From NCBI GenBank assembly GCA_963699825.1, contig CAVOVI010000004.1:124001-188000 (forward strand): a DNA stretch of 64,000 nt, written 5' to 3'. The notes under the pieces are model-generated. The model was not told the origin of the DNA and made no database searches. It saw only the letters and a program-made list of their open reading frames with translations. The stretch is from SPDF01 sp963699825. GTDB lineage: Bacteria > Gemmatimonadota > Gemmatimonadetes > Gemmatimonadales > GWC2-71-9. Numbering within the stretch: position 1 is the stretch's first letter; every line of letters starts with the position of its first letter. This document shows, in pieces, positions 40,827-50,534 of the stretch. The position numbers and the translations under genes are program-made.

Positions 40827-40855
40827 CATCGGGGCCCCCGCTGGGAGCCCCGATG
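40827..40855 (-). terminator. Hairpin between the lipoprotein gene and the hydroxyproline operon
   Basis: Arms CATCGGGGC / GCCCCGATG with further CCC/GGG pairing inside. It lies 24 bases after the lipoprotein stop on the minus strand and just before the operon's first gene. Confidence 0.6.
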
Positions 40856-40878
40856 GGTGCTACGACCCGAATCCGGCC

Positions 40879-41754
40879 CTAGAGGCGGGTCACCGTGTAC
40901 GTGCCGCAGGCGGTGAACTCGACCTGGACGGTCACCGTCGAGTCACTCCGGGTGACGGCATGGAGCAGGAGACCGCTGTCGAACCGCGGTGCCACCGTGC
41001 ACGCCGGGTTGAAGTGCAGCGGCGTCGGGGTCGACGCAACCAAGTCCCAGGTCACCCCGGACCGCTCCCACGTCGACGTGCCGCTCACGGAGAGCTCACC
41101 GGCCGGAAGCGGCGATCCAAGCGCAATCGAACCAGGGGTGTCCGCCGTGAATTTGGCCACCCAGTTCTTCAGGTGCGAGGCGCTGGTGCCGTTCGGATAG
41201 GTGAACTCGGTCAGGAAGTTCGTCATCGTCATGCCCAGCGTATCGGAAGTCGCCGCCCACTCACGGGTGCCGTCGAACAACGCGCTGTGGGTGCGCCCGG
41301 TCACGCTGTTGGCCAGCGTCCGGGAAAACGCCGTGAAGACCGTGCGGATGTCGAAATCGGTGAGGGTCGGCGTCGGGTCGATGACATCGACGATGCCGTC
41401 GAGCGTGTGGGTCATGGCGGCACGGGTGAAGCTGCAATCCGTGAACTCGAACCGCACGGAATCCGGGACGGCATCTTCGTCGCTGTTGGTCGGCGGGAAT
41501 GGCGTGATGGTCGGCACGCAGACCGTGACCGGGTCCGCCACGCCGAGGGCCATCGGCATGCCGGTGACGGCGTCGAAGCCGCCGGTCTCGATGATCTCTT
41601 CGACATCCACGGTGAGGACTTCGGCCACCAGGTCCGCCTGGGCAGCGGTCAGGGTCTCTACGGTGGTGGGGCCATTGCTATCGTTGCACGCCACGGCGCC
41701 CAGCAGGAGCAGGGCGGCCGTGGACAAGCCGAGTTGGGTGCGCGTGACGGACAT
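40879..41754 (-). CDS. Lipoprotein of unknown function
   Basis: An intact 291-residue protein. MSVTRTQLGLSTAALLLLGAVACNDSNGP is split here as a signal followed by the lipobox cysteine in GAVAC. The mature part is beta-rich and acidic with no known domain that I recognise. Four cysteines in the body (VCVPT, TDCSF, PACTV, ACGTYTV) could form disulfides. Similar 250-300-residue lipoproteins are frequent in this kind of genome. Function unknown. Confidence 0.7.
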   Translation of the reverse strand: MSVTRTQLGLSTAALLLLGAVACNDSNGPTTVETLTAAQADLVAEVLTVDVEEIIETGGFDAVTGMPMALGVADPVTVCVPTITPFPPTNSDEDAVPDSVRFEFTDCSFTRAAMTHTLDGIVDVIDPTPTLTDFDIRTVFTAFSRTLANSVTGRTHSALFDGTREWAATSDTLGMTMTNFLTEFTYPNGTSASHLKNWVAKFTADTPGSIALGSPLPAGELSVSGTSTWERSGVTWDLVASTPTPLHFNPACTVAPRFDSGLLLHAVTRSDSTVTVQVEFTACGTYTVTRL

Positions 41755-41880
41755 GGATACCTCCTGGCGAGAATGCTGTTACGGGTGCGTGCAGCAATCT
41801 GCGCAGGAGGTCCTGAGGCAAGGCTGAATCAGGAGTGACGAGTCACTTACAATCCGGCCGGCCGGGCGGCGTCGGTCGCC

Positions 41881-43566
41881 TCAGCCGAACTTCCGCTCCA
41901 CGATCTCCAGGATCTCCGCCTCCAGCCGCGCGGCCGCGGCATCGAGCTTGATGCCGTCGGCCAGGACGTTGGCAATGGCCGACTTGTCCTTCATGCCGCT
42001 GGCGTTGGTGCGCACGTTGAGCCAAGCGCCGCGCACGGCGGCGCGGGCACAGAGGGCGCCGACGCCGGCATCCGACGCGGAGGCGGGATTGCCCTTCTCC
42101 GCCATCGTGCGGATGAGGTCGAAGGAGTGGTAGGCGGTCTGCATCACCTGCCACGGCACCTGCAGCGCCCCCAGGTTGGCGGCGGCCAGCGCCGCGCTGC
42201 GCGCCGCCTTCTCCGCCTCGGTCCCCTTCGGCATGCCGAGCGCGTCCATCACGCGCTCGAAGGCGCGGGTGTCCGCGTCCACCAGCCGCAGCAGCTCGTC
42301 CTTGGTGTGCTGCCCGTCCTCGGCCCACTTCGAGAACTCCTCCCACCGCTCGTCCCACCCCCGCTTGTGCGCGGAGAGGTTGGCCACCATGGTGCCGAGC
42401 GCGGCGCCGAGGGCGCCGACCGCCGCGGCGACCGAGCCGCCACCCGGCGCCACCGACTCCGACGCCGTCTCATCGGTGAATTCCGTGACGGTCATGCGCA
42501 CCAGCCGGCGATCCGCGTCGTTCCGGAGCCGGTACTCGATGATCCGCTCCTCCGGCTTGAACGGCCCCAGCTCCTCGAGCCCGAGCGACTTGACCGCGAT
42601 CTTGATCAGCTCGCCCTCGGACACGCCGACCGAGCGCTGCTGCTTCCGCAGGTAGTGGCGGCCCGCGTCGAGGAGGGCGGCCAGCGGCACCAGCCCAACC
42701 ATCTCGCTCCCCGTCACCCGAACGCCCCGCGCCTCGGCGGCCCGGCACACTTCGTCGAAGGCGACGTGGATCGGGGTGATGGCCAGGTCGACCAGGTTCA
42801 TCGACACCTGGGCGACCCCGTACTCGGGAATGAACCACCCGATGGCTTTCACCGCCTTGAGGGAGCCGGGAATCATGACCGGCTGGCCCGATTCGTCGTG
42901 CACGATCTTGCCCGTCAGCGGATGACCTTCGCGCTTCGGCCGGCCCGCCTCACGCACATCGAAGGCGATGGCGTTGGCGCGCCGGGTCGAGGTGGTGTTG
43001 AGATTGACGTTGAAGGCCACGAGGAAGTCGCGGGCGCCGATGACGGTGGCGCCGCTCTTCGCGTTGAAGGTGGCCGGCCCGAAGTCCGGCGTCCACGCCG
43101 GTTGCTTCATCTTCTGTTCAAGTCCTTCGTACTCGCCGGCGCGAATGACAGAGAGATTCTTGCGCAGGGGATCAGGCTGCGCCGCTTCGTAGGCGTAGAC
43201 CGGGATCCGGAGCTCACGGCCGACCCGCTCCGCAAGCTTCCGGGCCAGGTCCGCCGTCTCCTTCATGGTGATGCCGGAGATGGGGACCAGCGGACAGACA
43301 TCCGTGGCACCCATCCGTGGGTGCTCGCCGGTGTGCCGGCGCATGTCGATCAGCTCCGCCGCCTCGGCGATGCCCCGAAAGGCGGCCTCGACCACCGCCT
43401 CGGGGGTGCCGGCGACCGTCATGACCGTGCGGTTGGTGGCCTTGCCCGGGTCGACGTGCAGGAGCGCGGCGCCTTCCACCGATTCCAGGCGGGCCGCGAT
43501 GCGCCGGATGACCTCGGAGTCGCGTCCTTCGGAGAAATTCGGCACGCATTCGATCAGGGCAGGCAT
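41881..43566 (-). CDS. ftcD: Bifunctional glutamate formiminotransferase / formimidoyl-THF cyclodeaminase
   Basis: An intact 561-residue protein. The N-terminal formiminotransferase covers roughly 1-330: ECVPNFSEGRD, and RHTGEHPRMGATDVCPLVPI with the catalytic histidine. The C-terminal cyclodeaminase is about 350-560 (SVAPGGGSVAAAVGALGAAL, NPASASDAGVGALCARAAV). The length and order match the fused animal enzyme (541 residues). It moves the formimino group from formiminoglutamate, a histidine breakdown product, to tetrahydrofolate and cyclises it. The ATG at 43566 (MPALIECVPNF) is chosen on family grounds. No hut genes are in view. The 300 bases upstream, to 43867, hold no gene. Confidence 0.93.
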   Translation of the reverse strand: MPALIECVPNFSEGRDSEVIRRIAARLESVEGAALLHVDPGKATNRTVMTVAGTPEAVVEAAFRGIAEAAELIDMRRHTGEHPRMGATDVCPLVPISGITMKETADLARKLAERVGRELRIPVYAYEAAQPDPLRKNLSVIRAGEYEGLEQKMKQPAWTPDFGPATFNAKSGATVIGARDFLVAFNVNLNTTSTRRANAIAFDVREAGRPKREGHPLTGKIVHDESGQPVMIPGSLKAVKAIGWFIPEYGVAQVSMNLVDLAITPIHVAFDEVCRAAEARGVRVTGSEMVGLVPLAALLDAGRHYLRKQQRSVGVSEGELIKIAVKSLGLEELGPFKPEERIIEYRLRNDADRRLVRMTVTEFTDETASESVAPGGGSVAAAVGALGAALGTMVANLSAHKRGWDERWEEFSKWAEDGQHTKDELLRLVDADTRAFERVMDALGMPKGTEAEKAARSAALAAANLGALQVPWQVMQTAYHSFDLIRTMAEKGNPASASDAGVGALCARAAVRGAWLNVRTNASGMKDKSAIANVLADGIKLDAAAARLEAEILEIVERKFG

Positions 43567-43867
43567 GAGCGATCCAGGGGAATGGGTAAACGACAAATCT
43601 AGCATGCCTCATCCCCAGTGTTGAGTTCCGGGGTGCCGGTCTCGAATCCCGACAAAGGGCATTGGCAAGTCTCATTATCGATTTCGTGAGGGTCCGCGGA
43701 GGACCGACTCACGCACACCTCATCGCCGCTTCAGCGCCCCCGTGATAGCCTCTATGTGCAGGTGGGGAACCAGCACGCTCCCCCATTGGGTGTGTATGCG
43801 CAGGCGAAGTGGTTCGTACGTTTCGCAGCAGGCGGGGATTCGTCTCCCCATGCAGGAGGATACGGCA

Positions 43868-45834
43868 ATGAGAAATCCAGACCTGAAGAGGTTCCTGACC
43901 GGCGTCGCCATCCTCGGCGCGCTGGGCTGGGCGGCGGCCTGTACGTCCGATTCGACGACCGAGTCCCATGTGCATGCCGTCGAGTTGTTGGCGGTCACAC
44001 CGGAGGTGGATACCACCATGGTCGGGCAGTCGGTCCAGTTGGCGGTCACCGCCACCTGCCATTGCGGCGACACGCTCACCGATCGCACGGTCGCGTGGCA
44101 GTCGAGCAACCCCGCCGTGGCGCTCGTGTCCGCGACCGGCGTCGTCACGGGGGTGTCGCGTGGCACCGCGGTCATCAACGCCACCAGTGAGGGCGTTTCC
44201 GGCCTGGCCGGTATCGCCGTTCTGGCGGTCGTGGACGGCGTCACCATCGAGCCGGCCGTCGTGACGCTCGACATCGGGGAGACGGCGCAACTGACGGCCG
44301 CCCTGCGTGATCCGGACGGCAATGTCCTCAATCGGCCGGTCGTCTGGGCGAGCGAGAATCCCGCCGTCGTGGCCGTTGATGCCAACGGGCTGATCACCGC
44401 ATTGGCCACAGGGACCGTGAGCATCACCGCGACCAGTGAGGGCAAGGTCGGAGCAGCGGCCATCACCGTGCGCGTCGCCGTGAATTCGGTCGAGGTGACC
44501 CCTGCCGAGGCGGCCGTCTCGGTCGGCGCCACCCTGCAACTCACCGCCACACCACGCGATGCGGGAGGCAATCCGCTGGACCGGCCGGTCGTCTGGACGA
44601 GCGGTGATCCTGCCATCGCGACCGTGAACGCCGCGGGGCTCGTCAGCGCGGTGGCGACGGGCACGGTCACCATCACGGCGACCAGCCAGGGCAAGGCGGG
44701 CGGCGCGGAGATTACCGTCCGGGTGCCAGTCGCGTCGGTGACCATTTCCGATCCCGGCGAGGAGCCGGTGCCGCCGGGCGGCACGCTGCAGCTCACCGCG
44801 GCGGCATTCGACGCCACGCGGCGCGCCGCTGGCCGACCGGGTGTTCGTCTGGAGCAGCAGCGACAACGCCATCGCCACCGTGGACCACGACGGCCTCGTG
44901 ACCGGCGTGGCGCGTGGCACCGCCACCATCACCGTCATGAGCGAGGGGAAGAGCGCCTCGGCGTCCGTCCGCGTGGCCGGCGAGGTGACCACGGTCGGCA
45001 ACAACCTGTCGTACCCGGTCGTCTTTACCGAAGGGATCGGCCTGACCGGGCTGGCCGTGACGACCGATCCGGGCGTGCGGCCCACGGCGGAGGAAAACAT
45101 CCTCGTCGATCAGCTCCCGTTCTGGTATGCCGGGAACGTGGCGGACTACAACGACACCTACTACCTGCAGCAGGGTGCCAATACCTGGCAGGCCGAGTGG
45201 CTGGACGGGACGACGGCGGGCATGCAGCAGGCGGAGGTGGCCTGGGGCGACAACCTGACCGGCGTGGAGTTCAACACGCACCAGAACATCCGGATCGAGG
45301 TCGTCCTCAACGACTTCGGCGGCCGGCAGCTGTCGGGCTTCAACATGACGGCGCTCTACGGCACGGGTGAGGCTGAAATGCAGGGCACCGACGGCACCAC
45401 CGCCCTCTTCACGCCGACCCTCTATTCCGTCATGCCGCGGATCATCATCGAGAAGCTCGATGATACGACCCGTGAGCCCGTGCTGAAGGTGTTCGAGGGC
45501 ACGATCTACGACGCCTTCGGCGGCGACGGCCCCGGCAGCTTCACGGCGGAAGTGAACGTGGCCGGCAAGCTGATCTACGGGTACAACCTCATGATCCAGA
45601 ACCTGACCTTCCCCGGCGATCTGCATAAGTACGGCTGGTGGCGGGTCACCTTCCAGCTCGATGAGACCGGGCAGGTCGGCGGAGGACCGGTCGACCCGGA
45701 ACGTGGATCTCGCCGCGCTTTCACCCGGTGCCGGCGGGCGGATGTTCCCGCCCCAGCTGGACCAGGCCAACAACAAGACCTGGGTCGACTTCAACGTCAA
45801 ATCGGCTTCGGGCGGTGGAGGAGGCGGTCACTAG
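43868..45834 (+). CDS. Big2-type Ig-repeat lipoprotein with unknown C-terminal domain (frameshifted)
   Basis: About 655 residues. A strong AGGAGG precedes the ATG. Signal with lipobox-like GWAAACTSD. Four Big2-type modules follow, each with VxVTPxxxxxxVGxxxQLTA and a RPVVWTSGDPAIATV-like core ending GTVTITATSQGK. The C-terminal 250 residues (GIGLTGLAVTTDPGVRPTAE, ANTWQAEWLDGTTAG) form a separate beta-rich domain I do not recognise. Extra bases near 44815 and 45690 shift the frame. The corrected end reads WVDFNVKSASGGGGGGH. Probably a surface-exposed structural protein. Confidence 0.78.
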
Positions 45835-45876
45835 CAGGGTAGCCTCGGCCTGCAGGCCGACACGCTGAAGGCGGAA

Positions 45877-45902
45877 CCCCGCCGTCCGAGAGGACGGCGG
45901 GG
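45877..45902 (+). terminator. Hairpin terminator after the Big2 lipoprotein
   Basis: A perfect 11-bp stem CCCCGCCGTCC / GGACGGCGGGG closed by a GAGA tetraloop, followed by ATTCTCGTT. It lies 42 bases after the stop. Confidence 0.7.
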
Positions 45903-45934
45903 ATTCTCGTTAGTGGCCCCACCGCCTACCCCTT

Positions 45935-45975
45935 GAATTTCTAGGGAAGGGATCCTACTGTATACCTAGAAATTC
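45935..45975 (+). promoter_or_regulatory. Candidate PadR operator (11-bp inverted repeat)
   Basis: GAATTTCTAGG and CCTAGAAATTC are perfect inverted copies separated by 19 bases, ending 15 bases before the PadR start. The AT-rich arms stand out in GC-rich surroundings. TATAC between the arms could belong to a -10 box, so binding would block transcription. No T-run follows, which argues against a terminator. Confidence 0.6.
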
Positions 45976-45990
45976 TATGGAGAGTACCAG

Positions 45991-46332
45991 ATGGCCGATA
46001 CCGTCACACTCCTGCGCGGCGCACTCGACGCCCTGGTCCTCAAGGCGCTGACCTGGGGCCCGACCCACGGCTACGGGGTGGCCCGCTGGATCGAGTCGGT
46101 GACCGACGACGCCCTGCGCATCGAGGAGGGTTCGCTCTACCCCGCCCTCTACCGGATCGAGCGCCGCGGCTGGATCGAGAGCGAGTGGGGTGTCTCCGAC
46201 ACCGGCCGCAAGGCGCGCTTCTACCGTCTCACCCCCGCCGGACGCGCCCAGCTGAAGGCAGAGACCCACAATTTCACCCGGTTCGCCCGGGCGATCTTCA
46301 AGGCCTTCGACGCGACGCCCGATGCCGCCTGA
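45991..46332 (+). CDS. PadR-family transcriptional regulator
   Basis: An intact 113-residue protein. Winged-helix PadR core: LLRGALDALVLKALTWGPTH and GYGVARWIES, then RIEEGSLYPALYRIERRGWI and a short wing (GRKARFYRLTPAG). This short, single-domain type is commonly paired with ADOP permeases. It probably represses its own operon through the palindrome just upstream. A GGAGAG ribosome site precedes the ATG. The 3' end overlaps the permease start by 11 bases. Confidence 0.9.
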   Translation: MADTVTLLRGALDALVLKALTWGPTHGYGVARWIESVTDDALRIEEGSLYPALYRIERRGWIESEWGVSDTGRKARFYRLTPAGRAQLKAETHNFTRFARAIFKAFDATPDAA

Positions 46333-49036
46333 CGCGCCCGAACTCCGTGGCGCTGGCGGGACGGTCTGGCGACGCCTCCGCCGGCTGTTCGGCAAGGACC
46401 CGCTCACCGATGTGAACGCGGAGCTTGCCTTCCACCTGGATATGCGCGCGGCCGAACTGGTCGACCGCGGGCTCACTCCCGACGCCGCCCGCCGCGCCGC
46501 GGTGGAGCGATTCGGTGATCTCCCACGTATTCAACAGGAATGTGGCCGTCTCGCCTCTCGGCGGGAGCGGACGCTGGAACGGATGGAACGAATGATGGAT
46601 GCTTGGCAGGACTTCCGGCTTGCCGTGCGGTCGATCCGTCGCCGCCCGCTCTTCGCGACCACTGCTGCGCTGGCGCTGGCTCTCGGCATCGCCGCCACCC
46701 TGTCGATCTGGGCCATGGTCGATACCTACCTCTTCCGTCCCCTGCCGTTCCCGAACGCCGACCGGCTGGTCGTCATCGGCCAGGCTCCCTACTCGTCGGT
46801 CTCATACCCGAATTTCCTTGATATCCAGGCGCGGCGGGATCTCTTCGACGACGCCGTGATCTATGACAATGCCGGTCTGAATGTCCGAATCGACGACGGT
46901 GTACCCACCGTGCAGTTGTATGAAGCGACGTCCGGCAACTACTTCCCCTCCCTTCAGGTCCCGCTCCACATGGGACGCGGCTATACCGAGCAGGAGTTCA
47001 CCGAACGGGCGCCGGTTGTCGTACTGACGCACGCGGCGTGGATGGCGCGCTTCAATGGAGCACCGGATGTCATCGGAAAGACGGTGTATTTCAACGGTTC
47101 GCCGTTTGCAATCATCGGTGTGACGGCCGAGGGGTACGGCGGGATGCGCCAGTACCTGCTGCCGGTGGAGGGCTTCCTTCCATTGACCTCCGCCCTGTCG
47201 CTCGACTCTCGCGGCGCCGCGGCGCTGGAGGAGCGCGACCAAAGCTCGTACCGAGTCGCCGCGCTGCTCAAGCCCGGCGTCACCCTGGCCGCCGCCCGGG
47301 CCGGTCTTGCGGTGCTCGCAGACCAGGTGAAACGCGATCACCCGGAGCTTTCCGACGACCTCGGCTTCGTGACCGAATGGGAAACCCGCTCCCGGCCAGA
47401 TATTGTGGTTGCCGGTGTCATTCCCTGGGCGGCGGCCATCTTCCTTCTACTGACGGGGCTCGTCCTCCTGATCGGATGCACCAACGTGGCGGGGTTGCTG
47501 CTCGCGCGCGCGTCGGCGCGCCGCGGGGAAATCGCGGTACGCCGCGCCCTCGGCGCCACGCCGGGGCGGATGGTGCGACTCGTATTCGCGGAAAGCCTGG
47601 TCCTGACCCTGCTCGGGATGGTCTTCGCCGTCCCAATGATCTCGCTGATGCTGCGATGGTTCACCGGGATTCGGATGTCGACCGATTTCCCCGTCCGCTT
47701 CAGTGCGAGCGGCGGGTCGCATCTCATCCTTCCCGCGGTCGTGATTGCCCTGCTCGCCGCCGTCCTCACCAGCATCGCGCCAGCGCTTCATGCCCAGCGG
47801 CTCCCGCTGCAGGAGACGTTGAAGGACGGCGGCCGCGGCGGCAGTGGCGGGCGCGGCCGCCGCCGGGCGCGCACCGTGCTGGTTGGCGCGCAGGTCGCGG
47901 TCTCCTTCATCCTGCTCGTCTGCGCCGCGCTCTTTGCCCGGAGCGTCCAGGCCGCCCAGCGCCTCGATCTCGGGTTCCGCCCGGATGGCGTGGCCATGGC
48001 AACCACGGACGCGGAAATGCTTCGGTATGACCGGGCCCGTGGCCAGCGCCTGTTTCGCGACCTGCTTGAGCGCGCGCGGACGTTGCCTGGGGTCGAGTCC
48101 GCCGCCCTGATCCGCGACCTCCCGCTGGGCTACAACACCAGTTCGCGCGACGTCTACTTCGACCATGACATCGGCGTGCGGGACAACCGCGCGGATATCA
48201 TCTATAACGTTGTGAGCCCGGGCTATTTCGAGACCCTCGGCTACCCGCTGCAGGCGGGGCGTGACTTCACGGTTCGCGACGACAGCGCCGCTGTCCCCGG
48301 CGTTGTCATCAACTCGGAGATGGCCGAACGATACTGGCCCGGAGAACCAGCGGTCGGCCGCCGGATTCGCCTGGCCCCCGACGGAGAGTGGTTCACGGTG
48401 CTCGGCGTGGTCGGCAGCGGCCCATACGTGTTCACCAACGAGGCGCCCCGGAGCTACCTCTACCTCGCCATGGGCCAGCGCTTCAGCGAGCGAATGACGC
48501 TGGTGCTCCGGGCCCCAGGGGACCCCATGGGGACGTTGACATCGGTCCGACGGCTCATTCACGAGCTGGATCCCGACCTCCCGGTCACCGATCTGCGGAC
48601 CATGAACGCACACCTCCGCGGCGGGCTGGCGTTTCTCTTTCCCAGACTCGCCGCGCAAGCTGCGATCGTGATCGGCCTCCTGGGCCTGCTCCAGGCGGTG
48701 GTCGGGCTCTACGGCGTCATGGCATTCAGCGTCGCGGAACGGACCCCGGAGATTGGCATCCGGATGGCCATGGGCGCGCAACCTGGGAGCGTAGTCCGCG
48801 GGGTGCTGGGAGACGGCCTGCGACTGACGCTCGCGGGGATGTTGATCGGCGTGATTGGGGCAATTGGCGTTGCGCAGCTGATGCGCGCCGTGCTGGTGGG
48901 TATCGGGACTACCGACCTCATCTCCTACCTCATCGCTGCCCTGCTCCTGCTCTCGGTGACGATGCTGGCCGCGTGGATCCCCGCCAGGCGCGCCGCGCGG
49001 CTCGACGTGGTGGCGGCGCTGCGGGGTGGCGAGTAG
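46322..49036 (+). CDS. ADOP-type ABC transporter permease (FtsX/MacB-like)
   Basis: An intact 904-residue protein. A cytoplasmic permease-prefix domain (NAELAFHLDMRAAELVDRGL, ERFGD) opens it. Two FtsX/MacB units follow, each with a membrane helix, a large periplasmic domain and a three-helix bundle (LVLLIGCTNVAGLLLARASA, EIAVRRALGATPGRM; PEIGIRMAMGAQPGSVVRGV). Such fused permeases usually work with a separate ATPase to export or mechanically signal across the envelope. No ATPase gene is adjacent. Co-transcribed with PadR. Confidence 0.9.
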   Translation: MPPDAPELRGAGGTVWRRLRRLFGKDPLTDVNAELAFHLDMRAAELVDRGLTPDAARRAAVERFGDLPRIQQECGRLASRRERTLERMERMMDAWQDFRLAVRSIRRRPLFATTAALALALGIAATLSIWAMVDTYLFRPLPFPNADRLVVIGQAPYSSVSYPNFLDIQARRDLFDDAVIYDNAGLNVRIDDGVPTVQLYEATSGNYFPSLQVPLHMGRGYTEQEFTERAPVVVLTHAAWMARFNGAPDVIGKTVYFNGSPFAIIGVTAEGYGGMRQYLLPVEGFLPLTSALSLDSRGAAALEERDQSSYRVAALLKPGVTLAAARAGLAVLADQVKRDHPELSDDLGFVTEWETRSRPDIVVAGVIPWAAAIFLLLTGLVLLIGCTNVAGLLLARASARRGEIAVRRALGATPGRMVRLVFAESLVLTLLGMVFAVPMISLMLRWFTGIRMSTDFPVRFSASGGSHLILPAVVIALLAAVLTSIAPALHAQRLPLQETLKDGGRGGSGGRGRRRARTVLVGAQVAVSFILLVCAALFARSVQAAQRLDLGFRPDGVAMATTDAEMLRYDRARGQRLFRDLLERARTLPGVESAALIRDLPLGYNTSSRDVYFDHDIGVRDNRADIIYNVVSPGYFETLGYPLQAGRDFTVRDDSAAVPGVVINSEMAERYWPGEPAVGRRIRLAPDGEWFTVLGVVGSGPYVFTNEAPRSYLYLAMGQRFSERMTLVLRAPGDPMGTLTSVRRLIHELDPDLPVTDLRTMNAHLRGGLAFLFPRLAAQAAIVIGLLGLLQAVVGLYGVMAFSVAERTPEIGIRMAMGAQPGSVVRGVLGDGLRLTLAGMLIGVIGAIGVAQLMRAVLVGIGTTDLISYLIAALLLLSVTMLAAWIPARRAARLDVVAALRGGE

Positions 49037-49109
49037 CGGAGTGGAGTCTGCAGCTGGTGCCTGAGCCGACCCCCGCACCTGATGGGGTCAGCTCGCTGCG
49101 TCACCGCGC

Positions 49110-49523
49110 CTATATCTTCGTCGCCGTGATAGTCACGGGCGTCCCGCCGATGTCCCCGTTCATGGTGAGCGTGGTGCCAGCGATCGTATAGTCGAACACG
49201 ACCTCATCGACCGTGCCCGGGTCGAGGGTCACCGTCGTGGCCGTAGCCGTGTAGTCGCCGCCCTCCACGCAGTTGGGGCCCGGATTGCAAACGCCCACCA
49301 GGTCATTCGTCACCGTCAGCGCATAGGTGCCATCGCTCTTGAAAGTGATGACGAGCACCATCCCCTGCGCAATGAAGTCGTCGGCCGCCGTCGCGAAGCT
49401 GGTCACGTTCCAGGAGGCGCGGAGCGCGGAGCCCGGAACGGGCGCGGGCGCGTTGGAGTCGTCGGAGGAGCAGGCGGTGAAGGCGGCGAAGGCGACGGCG
49501 AGCAGGACCGCCAGGCGGAACAC
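49110..49523 (-). CDS. Small lipocalin-like lipoprotein
   Basis: An intact 137-residue protein. MFRLAVLLAVAFAAFTACSS has a lipoprotein signal. The mature part SALRASWNVTSFATAADDFI, then LVITFKSDGTYALTV and TYTATATTVTLDPG-like strands, has the pattern of small lipocalin-like beta-barrels. Two cysteines (GVCNPGPNCVEGG) may pair. Function unknown. Confidence 0.7.
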   Translation of the reverse strand: MFRLAVLLAVAFAAFTACSSDDSNAPAPVPGSALRASWNVTSFATAADDFIAQGMVLVITFKSDGTYALTVTNDLVGVCNPGPNCVEGGDYTATATTVTLDPGTVDEVVFDYTIAGTTLTMNGDIGGTPVTITATKI

Positions 49524-49687
49524 GGCCCGATGGGCGAGTCGGGGGATGAGGCATTGCGAGCCTCCAGTGAAGCGGGGAGCGAGTTCCTCCGGACTGGGGT
49601 CTGAGTCCCAAGGCGGGGGAGGACAGCCACAACCTTCGCTCTGGGCGCCGGCGCGTCAAGGGCGGGAGGGTTCGGAGGGGTGGTGCC

Positions 49688-50106
49688 CTACCGCACCACG
49701 ATCCAGATCGTGTCCGTGGCCACACCGGTCATCGGCACGTGGTCCCCGTACGCGAACCGGGTGATGATGCGGTGCGACCCCGGAGCGAGGCCGGTCAGGC
49801 GCAGCGTGTCGGCGCCGCTCCCGAGGTGGTAAATCCCCTCGGTCTTCGGGATGACAGAATCCGCTGGCGGGAGGTCCGCGTCAACGAAGAGGTGGTGATG
49901 GCCCTCCCCTTCCACGCGGAGGCCGGTGGCGGGCACCGCTCGAGCCCCGGTAACGCTGAGACGCACAAGAAAATCCGCGGCGGCGGTGTCGCCGTCAGCG
50001 GGACTCAGGATATGGCTGGCTGCCGGTTCGGCCGGGAGGCCCGGCCGGTCGGCGCAGGCGGCCGGATCAGAAGGGCGGCCGAAACGGCGAATGCACCCTG
50101 CATCAT
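49688..50106 (-). CDS. DUF4399 lipoprotein (frameshifted)
   Basis: About 140 residues. The DUF4399 core VEGEGHHHLFVDADLPPADS, then YHLGSGADTLRLTGLAPGSH and an end DTIWIVVR are intact. The N-terminus (MMQGAFAVSAALLI) joins after one missing base near 50068 to AACADRPGLPAEPAASHILS, a lipoprotein signal. The HHH motif suggests metal binding, which is not established for the family. Confidence 0.72.
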
Positions 50107-50129
50107 GGTGGGAGTCACGGCGATCCTTC

Positions 50130-50534
50130 CTACTTCGCTTCCCGGGAAACCGTCATCTTGAATCCGTCCGGGTCGGTCACCGCGAAGCCGCGTCCGCCCC
50201 AGGGATAGTCCTCGGGACCGCTGTCCAGCTTGATGCCCGCGGCCTTGGCCCGCTCCGCGATCTCGTCGATGTCCTGCTCGGTGCTGATCCAGGTCCGCAT
50301 GCCGATGCCCTTCACGCGCACCTTGCCCTTGGCAAAATCGTCCTGGCTCAGGCCGAGCATCCCGCCACCGGCGTGCAGCATGACGCCCATGAGCTTCTCG
50401 CCGTCCTCCCAGCGTTCGCCCACCGCGAACCCCAGCGCCTCGTAGAACGTGATGCTCTCTGCGAGGTCATTGACGGTAATGCCGGGAGCGATGAATGTGG
50501 CCTGCAAATGTGACTCTGGCGGTGTAATACCCAT
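50130..50534 (-). CDS. VOC-family (glyoxalase/bleomycin-resistance-like) protein
   Basis: An intact 134-residue protein from MGITPPES. The VOC fold is seen in ITVNDLAESITFYEALGFAV, LMGVMLHAGGGMLGLSQDD and YPWGGRGFAVTDPDGFKMTV. The usual metal-binding His/Glu positions are only partly kept (GGRGFAVTDPDG). Substrate unknown. Confidence 0.82.
   Translation of the reverse strand: MGITPPESHLQATFIAPGITVNDLAESITFYEALGFAVGERWEDGEKLMGVMLHAGGGMLGLSQDDFAKGKVRVKGIGMRTWISTEQDIDEIAERAKAAGIKLDSGPEDYPWGGRGFAVTDPDGFKMTVSREAK

Noticed and set aside
42127..43602. 491-residue plus-strand reading frame
   Set aside because: It is antisense to the intact formiminotransferase-cyclodeaminase, and its composition is Arg/His-rich nonsense.
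45935..45975. Palindrome as a terminator of the Big2 protein gene
   Set aside because: A good terminator already lies at 45877-45902. The arms here are AT-rich with a 19-base spacer and no T-run, as in an operator.
47447..49078. 543-residue minus-strand reading frame
   Set aside because: It is antisense to the intact ADOP permease with no recognisable domain.
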